Assembly (NCBI RefSeq): GCF_009727055.1
Contig: NC_052359.1
Span: forward strand, 10,707,895 to 10,771,894
Direction of reading: 5' to 3'
DNA from: Benincasa hispida
Taxonomy: Eukaryota; Streptophyta; Magnoliopsida; Cucurbitales; Cucurbitaceae
DNA length: 64,000 nt
The notes under the pieces were generated by a model, which was not told the DNA's origin, did no database searches, and saw only the letters and a list, made by a program, of their open reading frames with translations. Both the position numbers and the translations under genes were made by a program. Positions 1 through 11,956 of this stretch are shown here, piece after piece (the stretch's first letter is position 1; each line of letters begins with the position of its first letter).

Positions 1-522
1 AAGACTATAAACCCTTCATTTTCTTCAATAACTTCTCTCATTATTATTTGGGAGATGAAAAGAAAGGTTATTTCATCTTCCACATGTACTATTGTAAATA
101 CTCCAAAATGTGTTGGAGTGTTAAGGTGTTGAAAGTATTAAAGTTGTTGAAGGTTTTGGAAAAGTGTTTTTCTCTAAAAAAAAAATCATTCCCTCTCTAG
201 ATTATTCAAAGAAGCTCACAAACTCTCTATGGTTCTCTACCCCAAGAATACCGAGGTCTCCACGTGGTGGTGTCTGTTGGTTTTGAACACTTGTTGCTGT
301 GTTTTTTATTGTTTGTGTGTCGAAGTTTTTGGAGACGAAATCGTGAAGAGACTAATATTCAAGGGTACGTTTTCCGAATCTTATTTTCTTTTTAATTATA
401 TATATATATATGCTTAATTGATCATGTGTATTCTGTTTCCGTCACATATATTCTTTGCGCGTTATGTAAAATTAAAATTAGGATGCGATCTTTTCCGCAA
501 TGGGTATTCGCATATCCTTTCA
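1..522 (+). repeat. 5' LTR of copia A, 3' part only
   Basis: Bases from about 8 to 522 align with 14698-15211 of the 3' LTR. The LTR ends in TTTCA directly before the primer site. The TATA box of the 3' LTR copy (TATAAATA, 14780) appears here as TGTAAATA at about 93-100, so the promoter has decayed. Confidence 0.9.
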
Positions 523-524
523 AT

Positions 525-536
525 TGGTATCAGAAC
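525..536 (+). other. Primer-binding site of copia A
   Basis: TGGTATCAGAAC lies three bases after the LTR end and matches 11 of 12 bases of the TGGTATCAGAGC complement of plant initiator tRNA-Met, the usual copia primer. Confidence 0.88.
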
Positions 537-2037
537 TAAGTTTCCGTCCTAATTTTAATTTTCAAGCGTATACATAATAATGATGGGATTATTAATTCTG
601 CATAATTGTATGTTGAATGAGGTTTGCTCATTTGGATGTTTTCAAGATTGGTTTTAGATTTTTACTATTTGTTAAAGATTCGATATGTAAAGGTCCCAAT
701 GTTTTTGGCAATTTTTTATAAGCTATCAAGTTCGTGTTTAATGTCTATGTCGATCGTGATCAAGTTCATCTTTTATTTGGTGGAAAATGGAGCAGAGATG
801 GAGTATTACAAATGAACAAGCAAATGAGCTGTGTGGAGTGTGGCGACACTGCGAACAGTGTTGCAATGCTATATGGTTTGGCGGTTCGGCTTTTGATGGT
901 TCGGATTCCAACTATTTTTATTCATTATTAATTGTAAGAATTTAGTTTTATTATTTTTTTGTTTAATTAAATTAATATTTTTTATATTAGTTTAATTAAA
1001 TGTTTAGGAAACCAATCCCGGTCCAAATTGAAGCTTTTAATTTATGCATTTGATGTATGATATTTTTTGTTGTATGTCATAATGTATGTCATATAACATA
1101 ATCCCATCATAGGATATACTATGTTCATGCATATATTTTAATGCAAACGTTATATTATAAAATTGCATGATAAATTAAGCATATTCATGCATCATTTACA
1201 TTAAAATTGTTATAATATATAGATTAGATGTATGGATAGATTTTTTTTTTCATTACTTTAAATATATATAAGTGTTAGGTATGTAATGGAAAAGAAATTG
1301 CATGTTTTCATAATAAGACCTATGTTTAATTCGATTAAAAATAGGCTTAATCTTTTATTTTTGTTTAATAGGATTAAATTGAGTTCTTGAATAAAAGAAT
1401 AAATGTGTAACAAATGTATCTATTTGGGACCTTTGTCTAAGGACAGTTCTATCTAGGCTGGGGTATTTAAGCTAACGGAAACGGAACACCCCTACCTAGA
1501 AACTGACCTTGAAGGTGAATAGATAGATTTCTTGCATGCATGCAATGAGTGATTCATATTTATTAGAGTGTTTAATAAACATAAATCAATGTTGTTAAAC
1601 TATCCAATGTAGATGCTACTTTGGGCAAATTTTAAAAACATCTAGTAAAATTATTAGTCAAATTTTCTAAGTTGGTAAAGCACTCAGTGGGAGGAAAATG
1701 AGTATCTGATATTTCATTTTTTTCCTTTTATGTTTCTCCTTGAACATTTACACCGTGAGGTCTATGCTTGGCCTTGAGGCACCTTTACTTGTGCCCCCCT
1801 ATGGGTGGTGTTTGCGTAGGTCAATATCAAGGTGAATAGAGAGAGTGTTTATGGTAAATGTGAGTGGGGCATGTGTTAACACATCCCACAGTCTCTTTTT
1901 AGTTTGTAGTAAACTTTCATGCTTGGCCTCAAAGCACTTTTACTTGTGCCCCATTACAGATGGCATTTGCTTGAATTTTTTATTAAAATCTCCAGATAAC
2001 TAATATAAATAAATTGTATGATTTTAGCAATTTAATA
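537..2037 (+). other. Untranslated leader of copia A
   Basis: This 1.5-kb stretch before gag has only short chance reading frames. Bases 1425-1500 (core CTAGGCTGGGGTATTTAA) recur in the leaders of elements B (41096-41155) and C (50621-50700, minus). Bases about 1740-1975 hold about one and a half copies of a module seen three times in B and twice in C. It is probably RNA leader, with packaging or dimerisation the natural guess, but no function can be read off. Confidence 0.7.
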
Positions 2038-2753
2038 ATGACGAACGCTACTTTAAACATGCTTTCTGTTGATAAGTTAAACATCGATAACTATATAAGC
2101 CGAAAAAATACTATTAATACGGTTCTCATTATCGATGACCTACAGTTTGTCCTAGTTGAGGATCGTCCTCTAGCCCCAGCCGCTAATGCATCCCAAAATG
2201 TTTGAAAGCCATATGAGCGATAGGTAAAGATGAATGAAAAGGCCTGAGCGTATATCTTGGCCAGCTTGTCTAAAGTTTTAGCTAAAAAACATGAGCCTAT
2301 GCTCTATGTGAGATCATAGAGTCCTTGAGGGAAATGTTTGGACAATCATCCTCACAACTTAAGCATGATGCTCTCAAGTATATCTTCAATGCTCATATGA
2401 AATAAGGAATGTATGTTCATGAACATATTCTGAACATGATGGTCCACTTTAACGTGACGGAGATGAATGGGTCTGTCATTGATGAGGCTTGTCAGGTTAG
2501 CTTCATCTTGGAAACTCTACTTAAAATTTTCCTACAATTCCATAGTAATGTTGTTATAAACAAGCTTGACTCCAACCTGACCACTCTACTCAATGAGCTA
2601 CAGACATATCAGTCCTTAATGAAAGTCAAAGAACGGAAGGGTGAGGTAAATGTTGCCTCGTCCTCTAAAAAGTTCTATACCTTTGGAACAAAGAATGCAT
2701 ATTCTTCCTCTGGCACCAAAAAGTGGAAGAAGAATAAGGGAGGCAGGGGAAAA
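2038..2753 (+). pseudogene. copia A gag, N-terminal part
   Basis: Gag makes the nucleocapsid of the retrotransposon particle. Translation from ATG 2038 begins MTNATLNMLSVDKL, the usual start of this copia lineage, followed by the UBN2-type gag domain (pieces at 2038-2205 and 2409-2753: a DNYISRKNTINTVL-like block, YILASLSKVLAKKHE, then FNVTEMNGSVIDEACQVSF and LTTLLNELQTYQSL). Stops near 2203, 2220 and 2248 and a frame change before 2409 break it. The basic tail (KKWKKNKGG) stops exactly where the gypsy LTR at 2754 is inserted. The zinc knuckle resumes after 4412. An in-frame ATG at 2014 is possible, but 2038 matches elements B and C. Confidence 0.85.
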
Positions 2754-4412
2754 TGATGCGTTATTTTATTAATTGTGGAAAATGGATGATATGCGTTGAT
2801 GGAATTACGTTGTGCACTCACGTTTCCCCAGCGGAATTCAAGTGTAAATTCTTCTGAGATTCCTAGTAAGTCCAGGGTCGAACACAGAGACTTGTGAAAA
2901 TAGTTTGCGTTGATAATTTTCTTATGAAAACTTTGCGGTAACCGGTAAAATAAATAAGGTGGTTGGTTTGTTGTTGTGTTAATGAAAATAATAATAAATG
3001 CGGCAGCGTTCGAAAAGAGTTGGCAACGGAAAATATGATGAATATGCGGTGAACGGGTTGAGAAGGGTTTCAGCTAACACTCCCTAGGTTGCGTTCATGC
3101 CTTGTGATCATGCACCATGCATACAATAGTAAACCACCTCTCGGCGTGAATGCCACGGCTTCTAAGACTAGAACGCATGTGATAAATATGCGATAAGTCT
3201 ACAGGGTTTACACATAAACCTCTATTTCTATTTATGCAATGACAACATGACATTCACACAAATATGCGACCGCATAATATCATTCCTACTCCTAGGATGC
3301 ATGCGATGCAAGTTAACAAACAGAGCTTATCTCTAAGTCCCTATTTCTTGTTTATGCAGGCCTAAACTTGCTCTTTCAAGTTAGATTCTAACCTAGCTCT
3401 CTCGATACATTAGGTTCTTTCTTTATATTCTCTCTCAAGCAACTCTAAAGGGGTGTTTCGCACAGCATAAAACAAGATAATCGCAAGCAATGAACTTCCT
3501 AGATCATGTTAGCTTAGTTCTTCTCAACCCATTCAACTCGTTTAGCTACTCATGCGTATTAAAAGAGTGTGTAGATGTAGAAATAAAACTTTCATTGAAT
3601 AGATAAAAGATGAAGTACAGAATAATAATGCAAGTATAGTAAAGAGCCTGGAGTAATTTCTTGCCACCATGTGTTACACTGTTTTACTCGTGCTCTAAAG
3701 ATATTATCGCTTTCGCGAGAGTCAACCCACTCTCTGTTCTTACACCCCAAGGTTCTCTCTCGAGCCGCCTTGGACGATCTCCGGTGTCACCACTCTTCTC
3801 TAGCTCTGCCATGAAATGGAAAAGAAAACTATTAACAGAGGTGTGAACTTGTAAAGTGATGAAGTAATTGACTGCTTAACTTCTTCTCTGAAGAATGCAC
3901 TTAGTATTTATAGGGCATCAAAGGTGAAATGCGGCTTCTCTCTCCTGGTCGTATAAATAGGACAGCTTTAATTCCTGACTGATGCGCCGGATAGTTGTCA
4001 CCGATAAAGCTGGATGTACTTTGCGACCATTATCGGCTGTCAACTTAATTTGGATCCGACTGCTGTCAGCTTTCCGTCCCATCAATCTTAATTGTCCTTT
4101 CGTCCGGATGCGTCCACCATGTTGCGGTGATTCTTCTTGGGTGGATGCTTGCGAGCACGATCAACGCAAAGTCTTGCGGTGAAGTTGCGCTTGACCGATG
4201 TATTCCTATGATCGCATTCTTTGCACTGCGTTAACGCATTGTTCTGCACAAAATAAAAAATAAAGGCCAACTACCCTAATGCGTTGGACGCATGCGACCA
4301 CAATATTATAGAATTTATGCTTAATGGACGCAATTTGACATATTCTATCAACGCAATCCAATATTGTTTAAGAACTTAGTACTATGATAACTTGCATTTT
4401 TGCCTGTTATCA
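2754..4412 (-). mobile_element. Ty3/gypsy solo LTR G1 inside copia A gag
   Basis: The 1659-bp insert starts TGATGCG and ends GTTATCA, and separates two halves of one gag frame. Flanks are GAAAA (2749-2753) and GAAAG (4413-4417), a 5-bp target duplication with one mismatch. Read on the minus strand it begins TGATAACAGGCAAAAATG, close to the start of the gypsy LTR at 9648-11277, and it shares that LTR's GGTCGAAC-CAGAGACTTG block near the other end (2877-2900) and its richness in ATGCG and GCGTT words. Internal sequence is absent, so this is a solo LTR left by LTR-LTR recombination. Confidence 0.85.
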
Positions 4413-4979
4413 GAAAGCTAACCCTGCCCTTTGCAAAAGGGGAAGAAAACCAAAGCTGCAAAGAAAATCTGTTTCCATTGCAATAAAGAGGGACATTAGA
4501 AGCGAAATTGTCCCAAGTATTTGGCAGAAAATAAGAAATCGAAACAAGGTAAATGTGATTTACTGGTGTTGGAAACTTGTTTAGTGGAGAATGATAATTC
4601 TACTTGGATAATTGATTCAAGCACTATTAACCATGTTTGTTCTTCATTTCAAGGAATTAGTTCTTGGCAGCAACTGAAGACTGGTGAAATGACAATGCGG
4701 GTTTGAATTGTGCACGCCATCTCAGCTGTGGCAGTGGGAGGACTCCGACTTTGTTTATAGAAATATTACCTTTTATTAGAAAATGTTTATGTAGTTCCTG
4801 ACTTAAAAAGGAACTTGATTTCTATAAAATGCTTATTAGAATAGTCATACACTCTAAATTTTAATATGAATAAAGTGTTTATTTTTAAAAAATGGTGTTA
4901 AGATTTGTTCTACAAAGTTAGAGAGAAATCTTTATGTGCTAAGGTCGTTAGCAGCAAAGTCCCTCCTTAATATTGAATT
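4413..4979 (+). pseudogene. copia A gag zinc knuckle and protease remnant
   Basis: The frame of gag resumes after the G1 insert. A CCHC zinc knuckle can be read at about 4460-4515 (CFHCNKEGH, then a stop in place of Trp, then KRNCPKYLAE). The linker DLLVLETCLVENDNSTWIID leads to the aspartic protease site at about 4606-4640. The usual Asp-Ser-Gly-Ala there has become Asp-Ser-Ser-Thr, so the catalytic loop glycine is lost. Further protease sequence follows with stops to about 4930 (LENVYVVPDLKRNLIS at 4775-4825). Protease would process the gag-pol precursor; this copy cannot. Confidence 0.8.
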
Positions 4980-5575
4980 AATTAGAACTACAATAACTCA
5001 AAACAAAAGACAAAAAGCTTCTTCCAAAGAACATGTCCATCTTTGGCATCTATGATTAGGTTACATTAATCTCCATAGGATTGAGAGATTGGTTAAGAAC
5101 GGACTTCTAAATGAGTTAGAAAACGATTCGCTACAAGTATGTAAATCATGCCTTGAAGGCAAAATGACTAAGAGATCTTTTACTAGAAAAGGTCATGGAG
5201 TCAAAGAACCCATAGAGCTTATATATTCGTATCTTCATGGTCCTATGAATGTTAAAGCAAGAGGAGGGTTTGAATATTTCATCACCTTTACAGATGATAA
5301 TGCAAGCTATGGGCATGTTTACTTATTGCAACACAAGTTTGAAGCTTTTGAAAAGTTCAAAGAGTACAAGGCTAAAGTTAAAAATGCACTAAGTAAAACA
5401 ATAAAAACACTTCGATCAAATCGAGGTAAAGAGTATATGGATTTAAAATTCTAGGACTATTTGATGAAACATGGAATTGTACTCCAACTCTCAGCACCTG
5501 GTACACCTCAGCAAAACGGTGTAGCAGAAAGGAGAAATTGAACCTTATTAGACATGGTTCGAACCATGATGAGTT
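4980..5575 (+). pseudogene. copia A integrase, N-terminal half
   Basis: A GAG-pre-integrase/zinc-binding segment (about 5035-5165, ending CKSCLEGKMTKRSF) is followed by the integrase core. The first catalytic Asp region reads YSYLHGP where active relatives have Asp after Ser, and the second reads LRSNRGKEYMDL where Asp is expected, so two of the three acidic residues are gone. The third, the Glu in QQNGVAERRN (about 5513-5540), is kept. The frame stops dead at GAGTT 5571-5575, the target duplication of solo LTR S1, and continues at 11398. Confidence 0.87.
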
Positions 5576-6749
5576 TATTGGGGTTGATGCCCTAAATCTC
5601 ATCGGGTTCTACAGTTTGTGATTGTAATGTACAAACATTTGATTTATATAATAAAATATTTTATGTTTATTTCAAAATTAGTTGCATTAACTACAAACCA
5701 ATAAACTAACATCCAGGGCTATCTTGTAGCTTAAACATATATGTAGAGACATACGAGTGGATCATATTTAAGTGATAACCTAAATGGTCTGTAGTAGGTG
5801 AATAAGTTTGGATACCTTATCCTGGTGTCACTACGAGTATGGCCCACATTATAGGTGTTACAATTGTTGTAAAGTGCTACAATTGATCAGATACTGATCA
5901 TTCATGTGGAGACATGTGAGCAGGGATATTCTATACAAAGAAGTTTGTATAAGACCAGACCATGAAATGTTTAGTCTTATTATATAATGTCATTCATAAT
6001 AGAGACTTACGTTTCACCAGGATGACTATAGGTAACATGAACTGAATCCTAAATGAGTTATAGACTCCTACCTATGATGGTGGTCCTTTGATTTGTATGG
6101 GTGAGAGTGGCCAGATCGCCAACTCAACAAGCCTATCATTTTGGGGATTCGTTTGATTGGGGAGCTGGGAACACAGCTACACAAGATGGAATTCACCCAT
6201 TCCCCAATGTCGGGGCAAGTAGATAAATTGCTCCCTTAAAGGCTGATTCCAAGGCTTGAATAATGTGGCGTCACACCTTTCCTGGCCCGAGAAAGGTTTG
6301 ATCATAATTCGACTATGGTTTATTGTTCATTAGAGGGATCAATAGTACTTAAGAAGTTAGATGTAACTACAGGACAAAACGGTTATTGGCCCAACTGTAT
6401 TTACGAGCAATTTATGAAAGGTCATTGTATTGTTGATTGGTTATATCCAATGGACATATAATATTATCTGTAGTGCGAAAAGTGCAGCTTTCAGTCTTTA
6501 GTGGAGTACCCGACAGTTAACGAATAGTGAATAATTTAATTAAAGAGTTTAATTAATTCTTTATGTACCGTTGGAACTTCAAACTACAGGTCCATGAGGT
6601 CCCCTCGGTAGCTCAATGGAATAAATGAGAATCATTTTTTGGATTAATTTGAATTGTTCAAATTAATTGAGGGAATTAATTATATATGATTTAATTAAGT
6701 TAAATTAATTATATATGATATAATGTTTATAATGTATTTGATACATTAT

Positions 6750-8846
6750 TGAAGAACTCTTATTCAAGAGAACCAGTGAGCGGAAGCAAGATCTTTCCAA
6801 GTTCATTGTGAAAGAATAAACACATTCACAAACATACAAGAACAGTTATGCATTATAGAGAAAATTACAGCATACTTTCTCACTACAACAAAAGGAATTG
6901 AGAGACATACATTTGAAGAACTCTTCTTCTGGAAATCCCTCGCTCTCGTGAGCAATTGTACAGCAATCTCTCGCTTTCGTGAGCAATTGTACAACAATCT
7001 CTTACTCTCGTGAGCAATCGTCTAGCAACCTCTCGTTGTCGTCACAATCACAAACAGCCTGATCCTCGAACAGCAACCCTTGACACTACCACTCAGCAAC
7101 ATTGGTATTCTTGGAGTGAGAATCCAGGAGGTGTGGGCTCTGTGTGAATTTAGTAAAGGGAAGGAGGAAGTATACGATCAATCTACACAATCAAGTAAGT
7201 AGGAGAAAGATTTTGTCTATCATATAGACAGTGGGTACTTGATCGTCTAACAATCCCGCTCTCATGAGCAATTGTCTAGCCAATCGTCTAGCAAATCTCT
7301 CGCTCGATCGTTTAGTCACTTGTGAGGGCTATCGTGTAGTCTCTCATGAGCGATCGATTAGTAAATCAATAATGAAGTGATCGTCCATAAATGAAAACTC
7401 TTTTCATTTTATTCTTCGGTTATTAAAACTGAAATTAACCTCCCGCTAGCACGGTTAATTGGAGAAAAGAAATAACTAACTAAACAATTATCTCATAATT
7501 GTATTATTATAAATCAATATAATAACTAACTTATCATATTATATTTATGACCTATAGTTTTAATATCACAGCATATGTAATACTTAAACCATAGTTCTTT
7601 TCTCCTTTATTTAATATAAATCATATTTATATCAATTCCTCCAATTAATGTATCTAATGCATCAAATCAATTATTTCACATATAATTGAACCAATTTAAT
7701 GATATCATATATAATCAAATTCCCTATTGTTAATTTCAACACTTCAAATTAACCCAAAAACTGATTCTCAACTTGAATCCATTGAGCTACCAAGGGGACT
7801 TTATGGACCTATAGCTTGAAGTTTCAATGGTACGTGAATAACTGACTAAACTCTTTAATCACGATATCCACCATCCGTTAACTACCGGGAACTCCACTAA
7901 AGACCGACAGCAGCACTTTTTTCACTACAGATATATTTCTATGTTCATTGGATATAACCAATCAAGAGTACGATAACCCTTTACAGATCGCTTGTAAGTA
8001 TAGCTAGGCCAATTTACCGTTTTGCCCCTATAGTTACATCTAACTTCTTAAGTACCACTGATTCATCTAATGAACAATACATCATAGTCCTACTATGAGT
8101 GAGCACCTCTCGGGTCATGAGAAAGTGTGTGGCGCCACATTGTTCAAGCCCCGAAATCAACTCTTAAGAGAGCAATCTATATACTTACCCCTACTTCGAG
8201 AAAGAAGTGAATTCTTGTGTAACTGAGTTCTCAGCTCCCCAATCAGACAAATTCCCAAAGTGGTAGGTTTAAGTCGATAATCTGGTCACTCGCACCTATG
8301 CAAATCAAAGAACCACCCTCATAGGCAGGAGTTCCCAACTTACTCAGGATTAAGGTTGTGTTACCTATAGTCATCCTAGTGAAATGAAAATCTCTGTCAT
8401 GAATGACGTTATATAACGAGACTAAACATTTCGTGGTCCGGTCTTATACAAAGTCCTTTGTATAGGATACCCCCGCTCGCATGTTTCTACATGAATGATC
8501 AAGATCAGACCATCTATAGCACTTTACAACACTTGTAACATCTATAAAAGTGGGTCGTATCCGTAGTGTCATCAGGATAAGGTTTCCCTCCTTTATCTAT
8601 ATACTAGAGACCATTTAGGTTATCACTTAAGGCATGATCCACTTGTATGTCTCCACATACATGCTTAAGTTACAACGATAACCAGGGATCTTAGTTTATC
8701 GGTTTGTGGTTAATGCAACTAAAATATCTCATATTTCATAGACAACAGTGAAGAAAATATCTCATATTATTACATCACAAGTGTTTTTTCATATATGTGT
8801 TTACAAACTACAGGACCCTACGAGATTTTGGGCATCAATCCCAACA
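6750..8846 (-). mobile_element. Solo LTR S2, reversed, inside S1
   Basis: On the minus strand it starts TGTTGGGATTGATGCCC at 8846 and ends GTTCTTCA at 6750. Perfect flanking duplications ATTAT sit at 6745-6749 and 8847-8851. Its head is an inverted partner of the S1 head, so 5576-8846 can form a large imperfect hairpin. The 2097-bp length is somewhat above its relatives. Bases 6950-7060 and 7255-7370 contain several copies of a CTCTCGCTNTCGTGAGCAAT-like word, a small local amplification. Confidence 0.92.
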
Positions 8847-9420
8847 ATTATAATATAAAGTTTATTTAAGAGGAAATAAATATTTGAATATGATTCAAAC
8901 ATTAATATATGAATTGGATTCATATTATATAAGTTAATTTAAATATGATTTATATTAAAAGCCATTTGTGAGAGAAAATTGAAATTATAGGTTATATTGT
9001 ATTTGATACAATATAAAAACTATAGGTTATATGTTATATGTGATATAACATATAGTTATGTAAATATGTATAATAAATTAGTTATTATATAAATTTAATT
9101 TTTTAAATAAATAATTAATTAATTTTTTGGGAGGGAATTAACTTCCCTCCCCAATTTTCTCTCCACCCACATTTGATGTGGGTGGTTAACAGAGAGAGTG
9201 AGGTTGTCTTTCTTCTTCTTCCTCCTACAACACAGAATGGTTCTAGGTTTTTTTAGAGAAAAATTCCTTCACACCTCCTCTCTTCTCTCAAAATTTTTCC
9301 CTTCCTTCTCAATCCAAAATCACCAGAGCCCACACCTCCTGAACTCTCACCAAAGAATATTAAGGTTCCCAAGTGGTTGTGTCCATTTGGCTCATTTGGA
9401 TTTCATAGTAATTGTTGGAC

Positions 9421-11277
9421 GCATGTTGGCTATCACGCTCCCAAGACTACTTCTAGCTCATGCGATAGATAGCCTTTCTATCTCGAGGTCAACATTGACT
9501 TTCGGCGCATCACCTTCATTCAAATATTGTTTGCAACTTGGTCGCACAAGCTACAATACGCCCAAGACTAAAAGGGGTTCCTACAAAAATACAAAACTTA
9601 ACAAACTATTAGCTGCCAAGTTCCCGGTAATGGCGCCAAAAACTTGGTGATAAAAATTTGGGGACGCAATATTTATGCGATGCATGTCTTAGGTTATGCG
9701 TATGTTCTCATGTGTCGATGGTCATGCGTTGGAATGGAAAGTATGCGTTGATCTCGTATGCAATGACCATGCGTTCCTATCACAAATTTTCTTGCTCTCT
9801 CGCCAAGTATAACGAGATCGCAAGTTTCTCGGGTGATCCAAGGTCGAACTCAGGGACTTGGAACTTATGTGTTTATGAAGCAATTCGTTTGAGGCAATGA
9901 ATAAAAGTAAAAAAGAAGAAGCTAATAGATTACACACAACTCCTACTCCTAACTAATCAGATTGAGCAATGGAAGACTTGCGATGAGAATTGGTAGATAT
10001 GCAACAACTGTTAACGCATAGTAATGTTCATTATCTTAAGTTGCTCGAGTAATCCTAGCTCGCCACACTAACGCATCGCCACCTCTCAGTGGCCAGCTAC
10101 ATGCCTATATCTCTATAGTGCATGGTTGCGTCGAGCATAAGACCGTGCCTATCTCTAGGAACAATGCATACTTTGGTTTAGTGCGTCTTATCTCTTACCT
10201 TCTCAGGCAGTTAGATGCGACTAATTAGCTCGTAGACAAGCATTGCAACAGCCCATAGACAAGCGTTGCTACAGCCTCACACCAAGCAAAGAGGATTAAC
10301 TCACTATACTCGCACAACGCACACCACTCCGTGGGTTGCTACATGCGTCCTATCTCTAGGCTACACGATTGAATATGTGATTGCCTTTGATAATTAAATG
10401 ATGAAGGTAAACAATGATAAAGATAAAGAAGATGAAGAAGATGGCGTTGAAGAAATTAAGATATGCATTGATTACAAAATGTCTTAATATCTTAAGCTAA
10501 AATACAATACAACACAGAGATCAAAAAAGAAATGAAAGATTTTGCGTCAAGGCTGTTGGTGGTGCCATGGATGGATGGTGGAGACGTCTCGCTCGAGCTC
10601 TATATCCGGCGAAAGCTCGTCGTCACTCGGAATGGTTTATGGAGATGAAGAATCCTCACAGAAAATCTCGCTCATGCTCTCATCTGTGATTGCAAACATC
10701 TGCCTTAAGGCAGAAGCTCGAATGTTTTGTAATGAAGGTCCTAGGAGCTATTTATAGAGTTTAAACGCAGACAGTAATCATGATTGCATTCTGTCTCACT
10801 GTTGCCTTTGTCGCGGTATGGGCTGTTACATCATCTTATCTTGTTGATACTCCCAAGGTATGCGTTCGAGCTTATTTCAACTGAAGCATCAACGCATTTC
10901 ACCCATCTTGCAATCGCTCGTCTATTATGGTTATAACTCTGTAGCTGCGATCTCTAAGCAATGAACGTATTCGATCGATAGTCGCAACATCCATGCGATG
11001 AATGTATGCGATCACCACATGCGATCGTCTATGCGATAGCTCGGTTTCACCGAATGCGACTGTCTTTGCGGTCACTTGGCTTCAAGCATGTGTTTGATTC
11101 CTGCGATAGCTACAACAATAGACAATTTGACACAGAATAACGCATAATATTGAGTTAGCCAGGATTTTTAATGCTGATCGACACAAATTCTAAGTAAGGT
11201 CACCGCATTTTCTATTTGTCATCCCTCATAATTATAAATAAAAGGCTTATAATAACTGACATTTCTGCCAATTATCA
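9421..11277 (-). mobile_element. Ty3/gypsy fragment G2: 5' LTR, primer site and leader
   Basis: Minus-strand LTR 9648-11277 (TGATAATTGG...TTTTTATCA, 1630 bp) is followed on its left by a gypsy primer site (TTGGCGCCATTACCGGG, 9624-9640) and about 220 bp of leader. There is then an abrupt end near 9421, with no coding domains or second LTR. The LTR is the same family as G1 (1659 bp). The word CATGTTG occurs at both edges (9422-9428 and 11279-11285). It could be short homology used in a deletion or a blurred target duplication. Confidence 0.75.
9624..9640 (-). other. gypsy primer-binding site
   Basis: The minus strand reads TTGGCGCCATTACCGGG just inside the LTR end at 9648. It closely resembles the TGGCGCCGTTGCCGGGGA site typical of plant Athila/Tat gypsy elements, which assigns G1 and G2 to that lineage. 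Confidence 0.8.
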
Positions 11278-11397
11278 ACATGTTGTATATTTGTTGAATT
11301 AATGCATGATATGTCTTTTATTCATCTATAAAATTTAACTGAAAAATTGGGTTTGGGACGATGCTTCCGTTCAAGGGCCCTTCAATGGGATTCTTCA

Positions 11398-11956
11398 GAG
11401 TTATGCTTCCTTACCTAACTCGTTCTAGGGTTATGTTTTACAAACTGCAGCTTATATTTTAAATTGTGTTCCATCCAAGAGTGTTTCTGAAACACCTTTG
11501 GAATTATGGAATGGTCGTAAAGGTAGTTTACGCCATTTCAGAATCTAGAGTTGCCCAGTATGTGTGCTTGAGGCTAATCTTAAGAAATTAGAACCTCGTT
11601 CAAAATTATGCTTATTTGTAGACTACCCCAAAGGAACGAGAGGTGGTTACTTCTACGATCCAAAAGATAAAAAGAGTTTGTATTGAAAAATGTTATATTC
11701 TTAGAAGATGACACATAAGGGAGCATAAACCACACAGTAAAATAGTATTGAATGAGCTTTTTAGCAAAACTACTGAACCTTCAACAACAGTTGTTGAAGA
11801 GCGAAGTACATCGACAAGAGTTGTTAATGTCGGTTCATCTAAAAGGTCGCATCTACCTTAAATGTTGAGTGAACCTCGACGTAGTGGGAGGGTTTTGGAC
11901 TCTTCTGTTCATTATATGGGTTTAACAAAAACCCTAGTCGTCATATCTGGTGGTGA
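11398..11956 (+). pseudogene. copia A integrase C-terminal half and linker
   Basis: Directly after the S1 target duplication the integrase continues (SYASLPNSFWGYVLQTAAY, 11400-11457, in shifting frames), then LNCVPSKSVSETPLELWNGR (11460-11519), RKGSLRHFRI, and a region matching FVGYPKGTRGGYFYDP in other copies (11612-11665). The linker to reverse transcriptase includes the SEPRRSGRV motif near 11869-11893. At least five stops or frameshifts are present. It lines up with element C at 47410-47814. Confidence 0.82.

Larger units (their letters stand above)
5576..11397 (+). mobile_element. Solo LTR S1 (copia-type) inside copia A integrase, itself holding two inserts
   Basis: The start TATTGGGGTTGATGCCC matches the TGTTGGGGTTGATGC start of the A 3' LTR, and the end is GATTCTTCA. 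Both flanks are GAGTT (5571-5575 and 11398-11402), a perfect 5-bp target duplication. Removing the inner inserts S2 and G2 leaves about 1.85 kb, close to the 1862-bp LTR of element A, and the integrase frame then joins up. This fixes the order of events: A first, then S1, then S2 and G2 (their relative order unknown). Confidence 0.88.

Noticed and set aside
5576..8846. S1 head and S2 read as one fold-back element with giant inverted ends
   Set aside because: S2 has its own perfect ATTAT duplication and S1 has its own GAGTT pair with the LTR continuing after 8851, so two separate solo LTRs explain it.
9198..9650. 150-residue plus-strand frame
   Set aside because: Spans the border between solo LTR S1 and the reversed gypsy leader; a chance frame over a junction.
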